A stretch of DNA of 64,000 bases from Fictibacillus nanhaiensis (GCF_023715445.1 NZ_JAMBOD010000005.1:212980-276979); one strand, 5' to 3'. Shown: positions 45,327-54,285, counted from the first letter of the stretch. Notes: generated from the sequence alone by a model not told the origin. Program-made: numbers and translations.

Positions 45327-45992
45327 TTAGCTCTTTTCTGAGCTTTGAAGTTTTGTTTTAAACATCCGTTTAAAAAAGCTGAATACTGTTTCGGCTTCTA
45401 GGTAATAGAACAATTTAAATAACAGACTCCCTAATAACACACCAGCCACTACATCAAGCACAACATGCTGTTTAACAAACAGTGTTGAAAGGATAATGCT
45501 GTAAGCAATTATTGAAACGATGATATCTTTTTTTATGGTCCACAATTTGCTATGCCGGATTCCTAAAATCATTAAATAACTGCTTAAAACATGAATACTT
45601 GGGAAGCAATTGAACGGCTGGTCCGCTCCATATACATATTGAACCATTCGTGTCAGTATACCATTTCCCATAAGTTCCGGACGAGGAACAGTTGTCTGAA
45701 AGAAGAAATAAATCACATAACAAACCAGCATTCCTACACAAAAACTCAACAACGCACGATAATAAATGGCTCTGTCATAAATACAGAAATAAACAAACAT
45801 TAAAAAGATAAACGCATACCATAAAAGGTAAGGTACTACAAAAATCTCTACAAAAGGGATTTGATGATCTACTGCTGTAATGAGTTGTCTCGCTCCTCGT
45901 TCCCCATCATTTAATACCTGGTAGATGATATTCAGCAAAGGGATAGAGAGGAGAAGACATAATGCTAAAATATTTTCTTTTACGATACGCAA
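45327..45992 (-). CDS. PAP2-family membrane phosphatase
   Basis: 221 residues, six membrane helices. The three PAP2 motifs are present in degenerate form: TTVPRPEL, PSIHVLSSY (His in the second motif) and KQHVVLDVVAG (His and Asp in the third). Such enzymes dephosphorylate lipid phosphates such as undecaprenyl-PP or phosphatidic acid on the outer membrane face. InsP/PAP2 subfamily; the exact lipid is unknown. Confidence 0.88.
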   Translation of the reverse strand: MRIVKENILALCLLLSIPLLNIIYQVLNDGERGARQLITAVDHQIPFVEIFVVPYLLWYAFIFLMFVYFCIYDRAIYYRALLSFCVGMLVCYVIYFFFQTTVPRPELMGNGILTRMVQYVYGADQPFNCFPSIHVLSSYLMILGIRHSKLWTIKKDIIVSIIAYSIILSTLFVKQHVVLDVVAGVLLGSLLFKLFYYLEAETVFSFFKRMFKTKLQSSEKS

Positions 45993-46112
45993 TACGAACT
46001 ACTCCTTTGTCTATATCATCAGCTTTTATTTTCTATACCCGTTTAACAACGTTTTACACGTTCTAATATATCTTTTTGACATTACCATATAATGGTTGTT
46101 TTGTCATAGGAA

Positions 46113-46247
46113 ATGAGTAGTATTTTAAAATTTTCCCCTGAATTCATTCTATTTGTATTGTTCCCTACAATAGTTGGAATTGGCTTTCCACTATTTGTGA
46201 CAAGTAGTAATTCTAACCGTATTTTAATCCAGAAAATTATTTTTTGA
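46113..46247 (+). CDS. Possible 44-aa hydrophobic peptide
   Basis: ATG 46113 opens MSSILKFSPEFILFVLFPTI with a single membrane segment and stops within the next promoter. The ribosome site ATAGGAA is too close to be good. Otherwise the 45993-46330 gap holds only the promoter at 46244-46271. Low confidence. Confidence 0.2.
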   Translation: MSSILKFSPEFILFVLFPTIVGIGFPLFVTSSNSNRILIQKIIF

Positions 46248-46271
46248 CTTTTCTGACAGAAGTCTTATAAT
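46244..46271 (+). promoter_or_regulatory. Sigma-A promoter for the 74-aa gene
   Basis: TTGACT (46244-46249), 16-bp spacer, TATAAT (46266-46271); the gene start is 60 bases downstream. Confidence 0.7.
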
Positions 46272-46330
46272 GAAGGTACAACCGTGTAGACCTAATGCAT
46301 AATTAACCTCTTTGAAAGGGAGTGTTATGG

Positions 46331-46555
46331 ATGTATGTAGGCAATACCATTAAGGTTAACCGTTATAACGGTGAGTATTTTGAGATCAGCCAGAAGTGGC
46401 TAATGGAAGTCGTTTGGAACAAATACAACATGCCATTGCGTGAGTTTATGCTTTCTTATGATAAGTTTGACAGTGATTATATTTTTTCACTCGCAGTACT
46501 TAATGCTGTTGAATTTAAGCTGGAATTTGATGAAGACTACCTGTATATCGGGTAG
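46331..46555 (+). CDS. Hypothetical protein, 74 aa
   Basis: ATG 46331 has AAAGGGAG eight bases upstream, better than the GTG at 46322. Small acidic soluble protein rich in Tyr, Phe and Asp (MYVGNTIKVNRYNGEYFEIS; ending EDYLYIG). No recognised motif. The terminator CTACC/GGTAG with T-run overlaps the stop codon (about 46540-46566), so it is a complete one-gene unit with its own promoter. Confidence 0.65.
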   Translation: MYVGNTIKVNRYNGEYFEISQKWLMEVVWNKYNMPLREFMLSYDKFDSDYIFSLAVLNAVEFKLEFDEDYLYIG

Positions 46556-46633
46556 TTTTTTACTTTTTCTTTATGTCAAAAGCCCTTCCTCTTACATACA
46601 CTGTGTTTAGGATTCCGGGGGGAGGGCATAAAG

Positions 46634-46843
46634 ATGGCGAAAAAGAAAGCGAAGAAATTTAATAAGTATGATAGTGCAATAAATAAGTATCAGCACACGC
46701 TGAAGATGGTCACAAGCGAAACATGCATCGCCTGCAAAACGCAATGTGCAAGAGGTTTGGAGTATATAGAGCGAATGTCTAAACCTGGAGCTCTAGGAAA
46801 AGGCGTAGCATGCCATCTTACTAAAGGAAAAGGCCACAAATAA
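46634..46843 (+). CDS. Small basic Cys-containing protein, 69 aa
   Basis: Ribosome site GGGGGGAGGG. Very Lys-rich N-terminus (MAKKKAKKFNKYD), then TCIACKTQCARGLEYIE and a fourth Cys in GVACHLTKGKGHK. The four Cys/His residues could bind one metal ion. No family recognised; typical of small conserved bacillus proteins. Own terminator. Confidence 0.65.
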   Translation: MAKKKAKKFNKYDSAINKYQHTLKMVTSETCIACKTQCARGLEYIERMSKPGALGKGVACHLTKGKGHK

Positions 46844-46853
46844 GAGGTTTTCG

Positions 46854-46888
46854 AAACTGACTCAAAAGATTTGGAGTCAGTTTTTTGC
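46854..46888 (+). terminator. Terminator after the 69-aa gene
   Basis: Arms AAACTGACTC and GAGTCAGTTT with a 10-nt loop, then TTTGCTT. Confidence 0.9.
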
Positions 46889-46931
46889 TTTTAAAGGGAT
46901 ATCCGCTTATTTTTACGATTGGATCGGGGGA

Positions 46932-47045
46932 ATTTATGCTCGACCAGGGAGATTTATGCTCGCCCGGGAAGATTTATGCTCGCCCGGGAAGATTTATGCT
47001 CGCTCGTGAAGATTTATGCTCGTCCAGCGAGATTTATACTCGCTG
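46932..47045 (+). repeat. Tandem array, six GATTTATGCTCG-type units, period 20 bp
   Basis: ATTTATGCTCG cores begin at 46932, 46952, 46972, 46992, 47012 and 47032, exactly 20 bp apart; two neighbouring units are nearly identical and the outer ones diverge. Fills the gap before the MFS gene. Confidence 0.9.
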
Positions 47046-47124
47046 GATGAGCGCCATTTACCGCAACCCACTATTTCGTATGCTATCATAAAACAAATAA
47101 TTACCATATAGAGGATGATGCCAT

Positions 47125-48369
47125 GTGGTCAGTGCAAAACGTTCTTTTCATTTTTTATGGAGCGGTCAAACGTTTGGGAATTTAGGAGATATTTTATATA
47201 TCATATGTTTGATTACTCTTGTCTATAAAGAAACTGGATCTGTCCTGCATATGGCATTGATTCCTTTTGCGAAAACTATGTCCTTGCTGATCTCAGGATT
47301 TATTGCTCCACTATTCATTGAAAAGTACAGAAGATATACCTTATTGACAACAACCTTGACCGCGAAGACTCTCCTTTTGCTTTTCCTTTGTTTGTTAGCC
47401 AGCTATGGGATAGATACTCAAATAACTTATATTCTTTTATACATATTTATTATCATCATTTCAATGCTCGAAGGGATCGGGAATCCAGCACGGCGGTCTA
47501 TGATACCTGACTTGGTAAAAGACGAAGATCTAGTAAAAGCAAACAGCTTTATTAGTATCACAAATCAAACATCCATGCTGCTTTCCTGGCCATTGGGGAG
47601 CATTCTACTAGTGGTATGGGGAGAACAGAATATGCTGTTGCTAACGTTCGGACTATTTTTGATTTCTTCTATTTTGACGGCTCAAATTCAAATAAATGAA
47701 AAAGGTGCTCAGCAACAAAAAAGCGATTCTAAATGGCTAACGATTAAGGAAGGCTGGTTTCTTATTTTTCGATCAAGAAAGCTAACCACACTTACCTTAA
47801 TGGATGTCTTGGAGAATTTCGGCCATGGTGTATGGATCGCAGCTATTTTATATGTATATGTAGATACTGCTATCGGTAAAGGCGAAGAGTGGTGGGGATA
47901 TATCAATGCAGCTTTTTTTGCTGGTATGATGGTCGCAGGTATTGTCGTGTACCGATTTTCGAAAAAAATGGAACCTTATCTTGGATCGGTTATCATGATT
48001 TCAACCTTATGTTTACTTGGTTTAAATGTTTGGTTTGGACTCACTACATCTGCTTGGTCAGCATTATGGGTATCATTTATTTTTGGATTTCCCCAAATGG
48101 CGAGAGATGTTTCGCAAAATACGTTGATTCAACAGACACATAAAGATAAGCAGCTTGCTAAAGTTTATGCGTCACACGGTACACTCGTATATGGTACGTT
48201 TGGTATTGCAACTTTAGTGCTCGGCTGGTTTGCTGAGGAATACGGGATCCGTACGACCTACATGCTTGTAGCAACTATGTTTTTACTATCTTTTATCATA
48301 GCGTATACTAACCGAAAAGTATTACATACAAATAAACAATCAGATGCGTCCAAACACACTTTTTTCTAA
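47125..48369 (+). CDS. MFS transporter
   Basis: 414 residues, twelve membrane helices. N-terminus FHFLWSGQTFGNLGDILYII and the loop GIGNPARRSMIPDLVKDEDLVKAN match drug/macrolide-type MFS exporters (MefA/DHA3-like). GTG start ten bases after GAGG; an ATG two bases earlier is in another frame. Substrate unknown. Monocistronic. Confidence 0.88.
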   Translation: MVSAKRSFHFLWSGQTFGNLGDILYIICLITLVYKETGSVLHMALIPFAKTMSLLISGFIAPLFIEKYRRYTLLTTTLTAKTLLLLFLCLLASYGIDTQITYILLYIFIIIISMLEGIGNPARRSMIPDLVKDEDLVKANSFISITNQTSMLLSWPLGSILLVVWGEQNMLLLTFGLFLISSILTAQIQINEKGAQQQKSDSKWLTIKEGWFLIFRSRKLTTLTLMDVLENFGHGVWIAAILYVYVDTAIGKGEEWWGYINAAFFAGMMVAGIVVYRFSKKMEPYLGSVIMISTLCLLGLNVWFGLTTSAWSALWVSFIFGFPQMARDVSQNTLIQQTHKDKQLAKVYASHGTLVYGTFGIATLVLGWFAEEYGIRTTYMLVATMFLLSFIIAYTNRKVLHTNKQSDASKHTFF

Positions 48370-48395
48370 ATGCGGACAGTTCTTACCAGCATAAG

Positions 48396-48456
48396 TTGGG
48401 AAAACTGCTTGTTTATGACTAAAAAGAAAGCACATGTTCTCCTTCAATTTTCCCAA
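48396..48456. repeat. Inverted repeat after the MFS gene
   Basis: Exact 9-bp arms TTGGGAAAA and TTTTCCCAA, 43 bases apart. Not terminator-like; role unknown. Confidence 0.4.
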
Positions 48457-48537
48457 TACAAAGCTTGGCAGCCTCCTGTTAAAATAAGATTACACCCACT
48501 TTCAAACGAAAGACGGGGAATTTAGTAACAGGAACGG

Positions 48538-49104
48538 GTGAATCGTGTGAAAAAGAAAGTACTTGTCTATTTGTATCCGCAATTTAGAGAAGTGGAAATC
48601 ATGACAGCTTTATCTATTATAGGTAAAAAATATGAAGTGCTACCTTTTTCACTTTTACCGGGAACTGTTACGAGTGAATGCGGATTAATGATGCAGCCTA
48701 CCATTAAGATGAAAAACATTAGTCCCATGGATTACGAGATGCTCATTATACCAGGCGGGAAGCAAGCGTTTACTCAAGGAAATCCAAGACTTCTACATTT
48801 ACTGCAAGTGTTTGACAGAGAAGGAATGAAAATTGCGGCGATCGGAAACGGTGCAGTCATTTTGGGAAGAGCCGGTATTCTAAGCGGCAGAACCTATACC
48901 GTTTCTTTACGAGAAGAAGAGTTTACTAAAACAGCGAACTGGCTGAATGGTACGTATGTGTCCAAACAGATTGTTGAAGATAAAAACTTTTTAACAGCAA
49001 AAAGTCATGCTTACATTGACTTTGGTTTAACGATAGGGGACCGTTTGCAATGTTTTGACGGCCTCGAAGAATATAACTTTTATAAAGGTACAAGTTCTTT
49101 TTAA
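48538..49104 (+). CDS. DJ-1/PfpI-family protein without the usual catalytic Cys
   Basis: 188 residues. DJ-1 fold blocks: KKVLVYLYPQFREVEIMTAL at the N-terminus, YEMLIIPGGKQAF in the middle, and the nucleophile elbow. That elbow reads IAAIGNGAVILG, with Asn/Gly where active members have Cys, so hydrolase or glyoxalase activity is doubtful. Related to B. subtilis YoaZ-like proteins by layout. GTG start at 48538 or 48547. Confidence 0.82.
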   Translation: MNRVKKKVLVYLYPQFREVEIMTALSIIGKKYEVLPFSLLPGTVTSECGLMMQPTIKMKNISPMDYEMLIIPGGKQAFTQGNPRLLHLLQVFDREGMKIAAIGNGAVILGRAGILSGRTYTVSLREEEFTKTANWLNGTYVSKQIVEDKNFLTAKSHAYIDFGLTIGDRLQCFDGLEEYNFYKGTSSF

Positions 49105-49130
49105 TAAGAACATCAAATTTGCTCCCCTTT

Positions 49131-49162
49131 CGCTCTCTAGTTTATGCTGGAGAGCGTTTTTT
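49131..49162 (+). terminator. Terminator after the DJ-1 gene
   Basis: Arms CGCTCTC and GAGAGCG with a 12-nt loop, then TTTTTTATT. Confidence 0.85.
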
Positions 49163-49214
49163 ATTGGGAAAATTTTACTAACTCAGTTAATGATAATAAT
49201 AAAAAGTTCACCGC

Positions 49215-49262
49215 TTGACAAAAGTAAGTGATGGTTTTAAGATATAAAAGAAATAACTTACT
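49215..49262 (+). promoter_or_regulatory. Promoter and candidate operator of the azoreductase gene
   Basis: TTGACA (49215-49220), 17-bp spacer, TAAGAT (49238-49243). Inverted repeat AGTAAGT (49223-49229) and ACTTACT (49256-49262) flanks the -10 box, suggesting control by a MarR/DUF24-type quinone sensor as known for Bacillus azoR genes. Confidence 0.6.
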
Positions 49263-49335
49263 TAAAAGAAGTTAATTCAAAAAGTTCACTGCAAATAGAA
49301 TCAAATACCACACACCAGAAGGAGAGAAAATTCAC

Positions 49336-49980
49336 ATGAAAGTACTTTACATTAACTCAAATCCAAAACCTCTTGATCAATCATTCGGTCTTCGCTTAGG
49401 ACGTCATTTCTTAAACGAACTTTCCAATCAAAATGAAAATATCGAGATCGAAACAGTAAATCTTTATGAAGAAAATATACCGTTAATCGATGCTGATGTT
49501 TTGGATGCTTGGGGTAAATTAGCAGCTGGGGTTGAGCTGTCTCCGTCACAAGTAGAGAAGACAACACGTATGGGAGAAGTTTTAGAACAATTCCTTTCTG
49601 CGGATATGTATGTTTTCAACACGCCAATGTGGAACTTGAGCTACCCGCCAATGTTAAAGGCCTATATCGATAACATCGTAATGGCTGGAAAGACTTTTAA
49701 ATACACTGAAAACGGACCAGAAGGACTTCTTGGCGGAAAAACAGCAGTACACATTCAGTCACGCGGCGGAGTTTATTCTGAAGGACCTGCTCAAAGCTTT
49801 GAATTCACGAATGGCTACCTTCAAGGTGTAATGGCCTTTATCGGAATTACCGATTATCACCATTTATATACAGAAGGCATGGCAGCGGCTCCAGACCGCG
49901 CTGAGGAAATTCTCGACGCAGCAAGAGAGACTGCATCTGATCTTGCAAAAGATTTAGCATCTGCTAAACGCAACGCATAA
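49336..49980 (+). CDS. azoR: FMN-dependent NADH azoreductase
   Basis: 214 residues, flavodoxin-like. N-terminus VLYINSNPKPLDQSFGLRLG and the FMN-binding block FNTPMWNLSYPPMLKAYIDN are the AzoR signatures; IQSRGGVYSEGPAQSFEF binds flavin. Reduces azo dyes and quinones by two electrons. AGAAGGAGAG ribosome site. The nitroreductase gene follows after a terminator, together forming a quinone-stress pair. Confidence 0.95.
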   Translation: MKVLYINSNPKPLDQSFGLRLGRHFLNELSNQNENIEIETVNLYEENIPLIDADVLDAWGKLAAGVELSPSQVEKTTRMGEVLEQFLSADMYVFNTPMWNLSYPPMLKAYIDNIVMAGKTFKYTENGPEGLLGGKTAVHIQSRGGVYSEGPAQSFEFTNGYLQGVMAFIGITDYHHLYTEGMAAAPDRAEEILDAARETASDLAKDLASAKRNA

Positions 49981-50020
49981 ACTTTGTACTGATAACGAAC
50001 CGTTTAAAGAGGAATCATAA

Positions 50021-50050
50021 AAAAGGTGTCTGAAGTTTAGACACCTTTTA
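50021..50050 (+). terminator. Terminator after azoR
   Basis: Arms AAAAGGTGTCT and AGACACCTTTT with a 7-nt loop. It sits only 25 bases before the nitroreductase start, so some read-through is possible. Confidence 0.8.
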
Positions 50051-50074
50051 CTGTTTTTAAGGAGTGAAGAGAGA

Positions 50075-50686
50075 ATGAATGAAACTTTTAAAGTTATGGA
50101 AGAAAGAGCATCAGTAAGACTTTATCAGAAGGATAAAGAGATCCCTAATGAGACTCTTCATAAAATTTTAGAGATGGCAGGAAAAGCACCATCTGCTTGG
50201 AATCTTCAGCACTGGCGCTTTATCGTGGTTACTTCAAAAGAACAAAAAGAAAAATTGTTTCCGATCGCTTATAATCAGAAGCATGTTCTAGATGCATCTG
50301 CCGTGGTGATTGTTCTGGGAGACACGGAAGCGGATAAAGTGGCAGCAGAAGTATTTGAAAAAGCACCTGAAGAAGCGCGAAATATTTTGCTTAAGAACAT
50401 CAAAAGCGCCTATTCACAGGGCCGGCCATTAGGTGAAAGAGAAGCTCTTAAAAATGCATCACTTGGTGCTATGCAGCTTATGTTAGCAGCAAAAGCGCTT
50501 GGTATAGATTCTTGTCCGATGACAGGCTTTGATCACGCAGCTATTCTGCCGGCACTTGGCATACCTGAACGTTTCATTCCAGTAATGATGATTACTCTAG
50601 GTTATGCTGACGGCCCTGCAAAGCCTACTGATCGCTTTGATATAAACCGTTTAATCATGCATGAAAAATACGAAGAAAAACTTTAA
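50075..50686 (+). CDS. Nitroreductase-family oxidoreductase
   Basis: 203 residues. The N-terminal RASVRLYQKDKEIPNETLHK and APSAWNLQHWRFIVVTS bind FMN, and GAMQLMLAAKALGIDSCPMTGFD is the family core. Close in layout to B. subtilis MhqN/YodC, which are induced by quinones and diamide; the azoreductase next door fits. Ribosome site AAGGAGTG. Confidence 0.93.
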   Translation: MNETFKVMEERASVRLYQKDKEIPNETLHKILEMAGKAPSAWNLQHWRFIVVTSKEQKEKLFPIAYNQKHVLDASAVVIVLGDTEADKVAAEVFEKAPEEARNILLKNIKSAYSQGRPLGEREALKNASLGAMQLMLAAKALGIDSCPMTGFDHAAILPALGIPERFIPVMMITLGYADGPAKPTDRFDINRLIMHEKYEEKL

Positions 50687-50697
50687 GCAACACACTG

Positions 50698-50740
50698 GCA
50701 GTCTATAGTCACATAAAGTGGCATAGGCTGCTTTTTTATT
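50698..50740 (+). terminator. Terminator after the nitroreductase gene
   Basis: Arms GCAGTCTAT and ATAGGCTGC (one G-U) with a long loop, then TTTTTTATT. Confidence 0.8.
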
Positions 50741-50795
50741 AATAAGATATGCTATGATACATGTATAAAGACATTTTTTTGAAAAAGGAGCACCC

Positions 50796-50987
50796 ATGAG
50801 TACTTTAATGATTTCAATCCTCATTTCGATCGTTATTATCATATTTGTTGTCATAGTTTTTGCGGCTGCGATTACAAAAGGTTATTCATACAAACATACG
50901 GTAGACAGATTGGAAGATAATCCTTATTTAAAAAGTCAAAATGAAAAAAACGATGCAGATCAAAGAGAACTAGAAACGAACAGATAG
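50796..50987 (+). CDS. YtzI-like small membrane protein
   Basis: 63 residues: one N-terminal membrane helix (MISILISIVIIIFVVIVFAA) followed by TKGYSYKHTVDRLEDNPYL, the signature of the YtzI family of bacilli, and a polar tail. AAAGGAGCACCC ribosome site. Function unknown. Possibly cotranscribed with the glycosylase gene 33 bases downstream. Confidence 0.75.
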   Translation: MSTLMISILISIVIIIFVVIVFAAAITKGYSYKHTVDRLEDNPYLKSQNEKNDADQRELETNR

Positions 50988-51020
50988 CTTTAGAAAGTCT
51001 TAGAGGAGATGGAACGAAGA

Positions 51021-51944
51021 ATGAATTTTACGATTTCACCTAAGCCGCCATTCGATTTTCAAAAAATGATGAAACGTTTAACAGTCACCGGAAAGACGCA
51101 TGTTTTAAAACTCTCCTATGATTTTACACAGTATGAAAAGATTGTGCGTATCGAACATGTTTTTTGCTATGTTAAAGTCAACACAAATGGATCTGTTGAG
51201 AAACCGCTTCTTTCTTGTGAGGTAATTCCGTTAGACGGTGAAATTTCAGAAGCAAAAGCAAAGATGAAAATCCAACAACTCTTCTCTACCGAACTCGATC
51301 TCTCTTCGCTTTATGACCATTTTTCTGATCATGAACAATTAGGTTCAGTGCTAAGCCGTTTTAAAGGTTTGAAGCTTTTAACTGAAACAGACCTGTTCGA
51401 AGCTATTATTAAAATCATAATCGGTCAGCAGGTAAACTTAACATTTGCGGGTACATTAACAGAACGGCTGATCAAGCTTGCTGGGAAAGAGGTGGGGGTA
51501 GGAGGGGATGTCTTTCAAATCTTTCCTTCCCCAGAAAGTACTGCGAAATTAACGTATGAAGATCTCCGTCAAATGCAATTCAGCCAAAGGAAAGCGGAAT
51601 ATATCATTGACCTTGCAAGGATGATCACTGACGGCCAGCTTGATTTAGAAGCTTTATGGAATAAATCTGATGAGGAGATCCTGCAAAAACTTCTTCCGAT
51701 CAGAGGTATAGGGAAGTGGACGATCGAATGTCTTTTGATTTTCGGCATGGGCCGTCCGGACATTCTTCCTGCAGCCGACATTGGATTAAGGAATGCAGTA
51801 CGTAATGTTTGGAAACTTCAAGAAAAGCCTACTGAAGAAGATGTGAGGCTCCTAGCTGAAGATTGGCAACCATGGAGAACATACATTACGTATTATTTAT
51901 GGGAAAGTTTGAATCAAACTCCTGAGGTTGTGGATCATACATAA
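51021..51944 (+). CDS. DNA-3-methyladenine glycosylase II (AlkA-type, HhH-GPD)
   Basis: 307 residues from ATG 51021; an ATG at 51009 has the GAGGAG site directly against it and is less likely. N-terminal AlkA_N-like domain, then the HhH-GPD core: IIIGQQVNLTFAGTLTERL, the hairpin LPIRGIGKWTIECLLIFGM and the catalytic Asp in LPAADIGLRNAVR. Removes alkylated purines from DNA as the first step of base excision repair. Terminator follows at once. Confidence 0.92.
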   Translation: MNFTISPKPPFDFQKMMKRLTVTGKTHVLKLSYDFTQYEKIVRIEHVFCYVKVNTNGSVEKPLLSCEVIPLDGEISEAKAKMKIQQLFSTELDLSSLYDHFSDHEQLGSVLSRFKGLKLLTETDLFEAIIKIIIGQQVNLTFAGTLTERLIKLAGKEVGVGGDVFQIFPSPESTAKLTYEDLRQMQFSQRKAEYIIDLARMITDGQLDLEALWNKSDEEILQKLLPIRGIGKWTIECLLIFGMGRPDILPAADIGLRNAVRNVWKLQEKPTEEDVRLLAEDWQPWRTYITYYLWESLNQTPEVVDHT

Positions 51945-51986
51945 AAAGGTGAAGGGCGTCATTTAAGCCTCTTCACCTTTTTTTTG
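51944..51986 (+). terminator. Terminator after the glycosylase gene
   Basis: Arms AAAAGGTGAAG and CTTCACCTTTT followed by four more T; overlaps the stop codon. Confidence 0.88.
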
Positions 51987-52038
51987 TTCATTGATAAGTG
52001 GCGGATCTTGCTTCTGAACGAACTAATGGTTTAATTCT

Positions 52039-52974
52039 TTAATTCTTTAATTCTTTTCCTAAAAACTCTGCGATTGCTTTCATCCCAAAGATGCCAGCTT
52101 TCTCTTCAGCTTCACGGTTGTAATTTGTGTTCGTATTCACATCATACGCATACACATTTCCGGATTTATCCGTAATGATTTCAATCCCCGCAAATGTAAT
52201 GCCATTTGCTTTTAAGAATGCCTCAAAGTTTGATTGATAAGGCAGGGTAAAGTTTTCTAGGATTTTAAACTTTGGTTCGGATTCTTCAGGCTGATCGCTA
52301 ATCGGACAAAATTGATCCCCAATCTGGCAGGCATCTGCTGGACAAAGTTCAAATCCTTCTGAAGTATCCACTTTTACGGCATAGAGAAACTTTCCGCCAA
52401 TAAATTCACAGCGTATGATAAATGGTTCAGGTGCTTCTATATATTCTTGCAAGAGGGTAATACCGTCGATGGAATCATAAAAAGTATCCCCATTCACGTA
52501 AGGTTCCAGAGCAGACTTTGTTTGAAACAACTGGACTCCAAGACCTTTGCCGGCCCGGTTATGTTTCGTAATAAACGGCCCATCAAAGCCGGCTGCAGCT
52601 TCTAAAAGCTCTTCTTTTCCATATGCCGCAATGGTACGGGGGACAGGAATATCAAATGCTTTTAAAGCACTGTATTGATTTACTTTACTGATTTCAAGCT
52701 GCAGCGCACGGTTGTTATTGAACACTTTTCTGCCGTAGCTCTCAAGCCAAGCCAATACAGCTGAAGTATATTCAGGTGCATACCGGTGTCCTCTTGTATG
52801 AGAAGAAGCACTCATACGGTTATAAAAAACGCCTTCAGGAGGTGATTTTGTTAAATCAATATGTCCTTTTGACATGTGCCAATCTTCATAGGGAAGACCT
52901 AATTCTTCAAAGCGCTGGAATAAAGGTGCCGTCCATTCGCTGTTTTCATGGATGACATATATTTTTGGTGTCAT
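52039..52974 (-). CDS. ATP-grasp (RimK-like) protein
   Basis: 311 residues. ATP-grasp layout: PFITKHNRAGKGLGVQLFQ is the ATP-binding glycine loop, TLLQEYIEAPEPFIIRCEFI the central strands, and IEIITDKSGNVYAYDVNTNTNYN carries the Mg2+-binding Asp and Asn residues. It is similar in order to RimK/glutathione synthetase-type ligases that join an amino acid or amine to a carboxylate. Substrate unknown. AAGGAGGGT ribosome site. Monocistronic. Confidence 0.88.
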   Translation of the reverse strand: MTPKIYVIHENSEWTAPLFQRFEELGLPYEDWHMSKGHIDLTKSPPEGVFYNRMSASSHTRGHRYAPEYTSAVLAWLESYGRKVFNNNRALQLEISKVNQYSALKAFDIPVPRTIAAYGKEELLEAAAGFDGPFITKHNRAGKGLGVQLFQTKSALEPYVNGDTFYDSIDGITLLQEYIEAPEPFIIRCEFIGGKFLYAVKVDTSEGFELCPADACQIGDQFCPISDQPEESEPKFKILENFTLPYQSNFEAFLKANGITFAGIEIITDKSGNVYAYDVNTNTNYNREAEEKAGIFGMKAIAEFLGKELKN

Positions 52975-53070
52975 TTGTGACCCTCCTTATTACTTAATTC
53001 CGACTGTTTCTATATACCAAGTCTAATATAGAAAGGTAGGAATGAAAAGAAAGGAACACAAAAAGAAGCC

Positions 53071-54285
53071 TTATTCAGACTTTTTTTTCTGGAGATGCTC
53101 TGATTTTTCGAGTTTTTTTATGGCCTTTGCGTAAAGGTTGAACTCTTCATCAGTTATTTTTTTCTCACCATAACGCACCTTTTCATAGGCATGTAAAACG
53201 GATTCGGCTTCTTTACCAAAAAGTTTTAATCGTTCAAACCATAAAGGGGCAGATTCTCCTGGAAGTCTTGCATATCCACGTTTATCCATCACTTTTTCAA
53301 AGTGCAAAAACTTTTTTCTTGTTCTGTCTTTTGACTGGAGCCATTTTCTCTTACCAAAAGCTGATCCGTTTAAATCTGAACTGGTTAATGCTGATACATT
53401 ACCTGTTAACACTGCGTCCGCTCTAAAATTAAACAATAATTTTTTTCTCCAGATATAAATAAGTACTATGATTGCAAGTAAGGCAACCGCAGTCCACCAG
53501 AGTAAAGTGTAGTTCGTAGAAAGTAACTCTTGAGGCTCTTGTTCGAGGATCTCTTCAGCTACCCCTAATTCTGATTTGCCTTCTTCTTCCTCTTTTTTAA
53601 AGAGTTTGATTAAATAGGAAATTGGTATAGCGAACAAACTGAATAACTTCCATAATGGTACTGCTAAGATGTAATACATTAAAAATAACACGCCATCTAA
53701 AAGCCAGTAGATAAATTGTTTAATGGGTACTAAAAAAGCAAAGATAACACCGCTCAATGAAACAAGAGCTAGTGGAACGGAAAAGTCTCTCCATACTTTT
53801 TCAGCATCAGAATTCTTAAAATAATGAACAGTCATCTTTATTCCGAGCATTAGCATGAATTGAATCCAAACGGCTCCATACATGACTGTGAATCCATCTT
53901 TAAAAAAGAAGGAAAGAAACAGTGCAAAAACGGCACTAATTGTTAAGATAATTTCCAAATCTGTTTTTAATGGGTCCTGCCAATTTTCTGTACTTCTCCA
54001 AGTAAGAATGACAGCAAGTATTGCAGATAAAAGAATAGAAGAAGTTATAAACCAAAATAACAAAGTGGATATGAGAACTGAAAATGCCAGCGTCAGTTTT
54101 AATAGATTAGGTTTGAAAATATATAATGCTCCACTAAAAGCTATTAAAGGCAGCAATACTGCTGCATATAAGGCAAAATCCAGCCATGATGCACCTTGTA
54201 AAAGCAAAACATAAAATAAAAAGAGAAGTATGGAATCAAATAGTAAATTCATTCCATATAAAATAATTTTCTGTCTATTTAACAT
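53071..54285 (-). CDS. Multi-pass membrane protein, last gene of the MoxR/DUF58 operon
   Basis: 404 residues. About eight N-terminal helices, a basic/acidic loop (KLFKKEEEEGKSELGVAEEI), another helix with a Trp-Arg-Lys end, and a cytoplasmic DUF4129-like tail (RGYARLPGESAPLWFERLKL ... YEKVRYGEKKITDEEFN). In B. subtilis the third gene of this cluster (yebA) encodes a transglutaminase-like protein of about twice this length; here the transglutaminase domain is missing. Overlaps the DUF58 gene by 7 bases. Confidence 0.8.
   Translation of the reverse strand: MLNRQKIILYGMNLLFDSILLFLFYVLLLQGASWLDFALYAAVLLPLIAFSGALYIFKPNLLKLTLAFSVLISTLLFWFITSSILLSAILAVILTWRSTENWQDPLKTDLEIILTISAVFALFLSFFFKDGFTVMYGAVWIQFMLMLGIKMTVHYFKNSDAEKVWRDFSVPLALVSLSGVIFAFLVPIKQFIYWLLDGVLFLMYYILAVPLWKLFSLFAIPISYLIKLFKKEEEEGKSELGVAEEILEQEPQELLSTNYTLLWWTAVALLAIIVLIYIWRKKLLFNFRADAVLTGNVSALTSSDLNGSAFGKRKWLQSKDRTRKKFLHFEKVMDKRGYARLPGESAPLWFERLKLFGKEAESVLHAYEKVRYGEKKITDEEFNLYAKAIKKLEKSEHLQKKKSE

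Noticed and set aside
46932..47045. CRISPR array
   Set aside because: Period 20 bp with cores of about 11 bp and no unique spacers; no cas genes nearby. The same holds for the arrays at 5348, 16910 and 63799.
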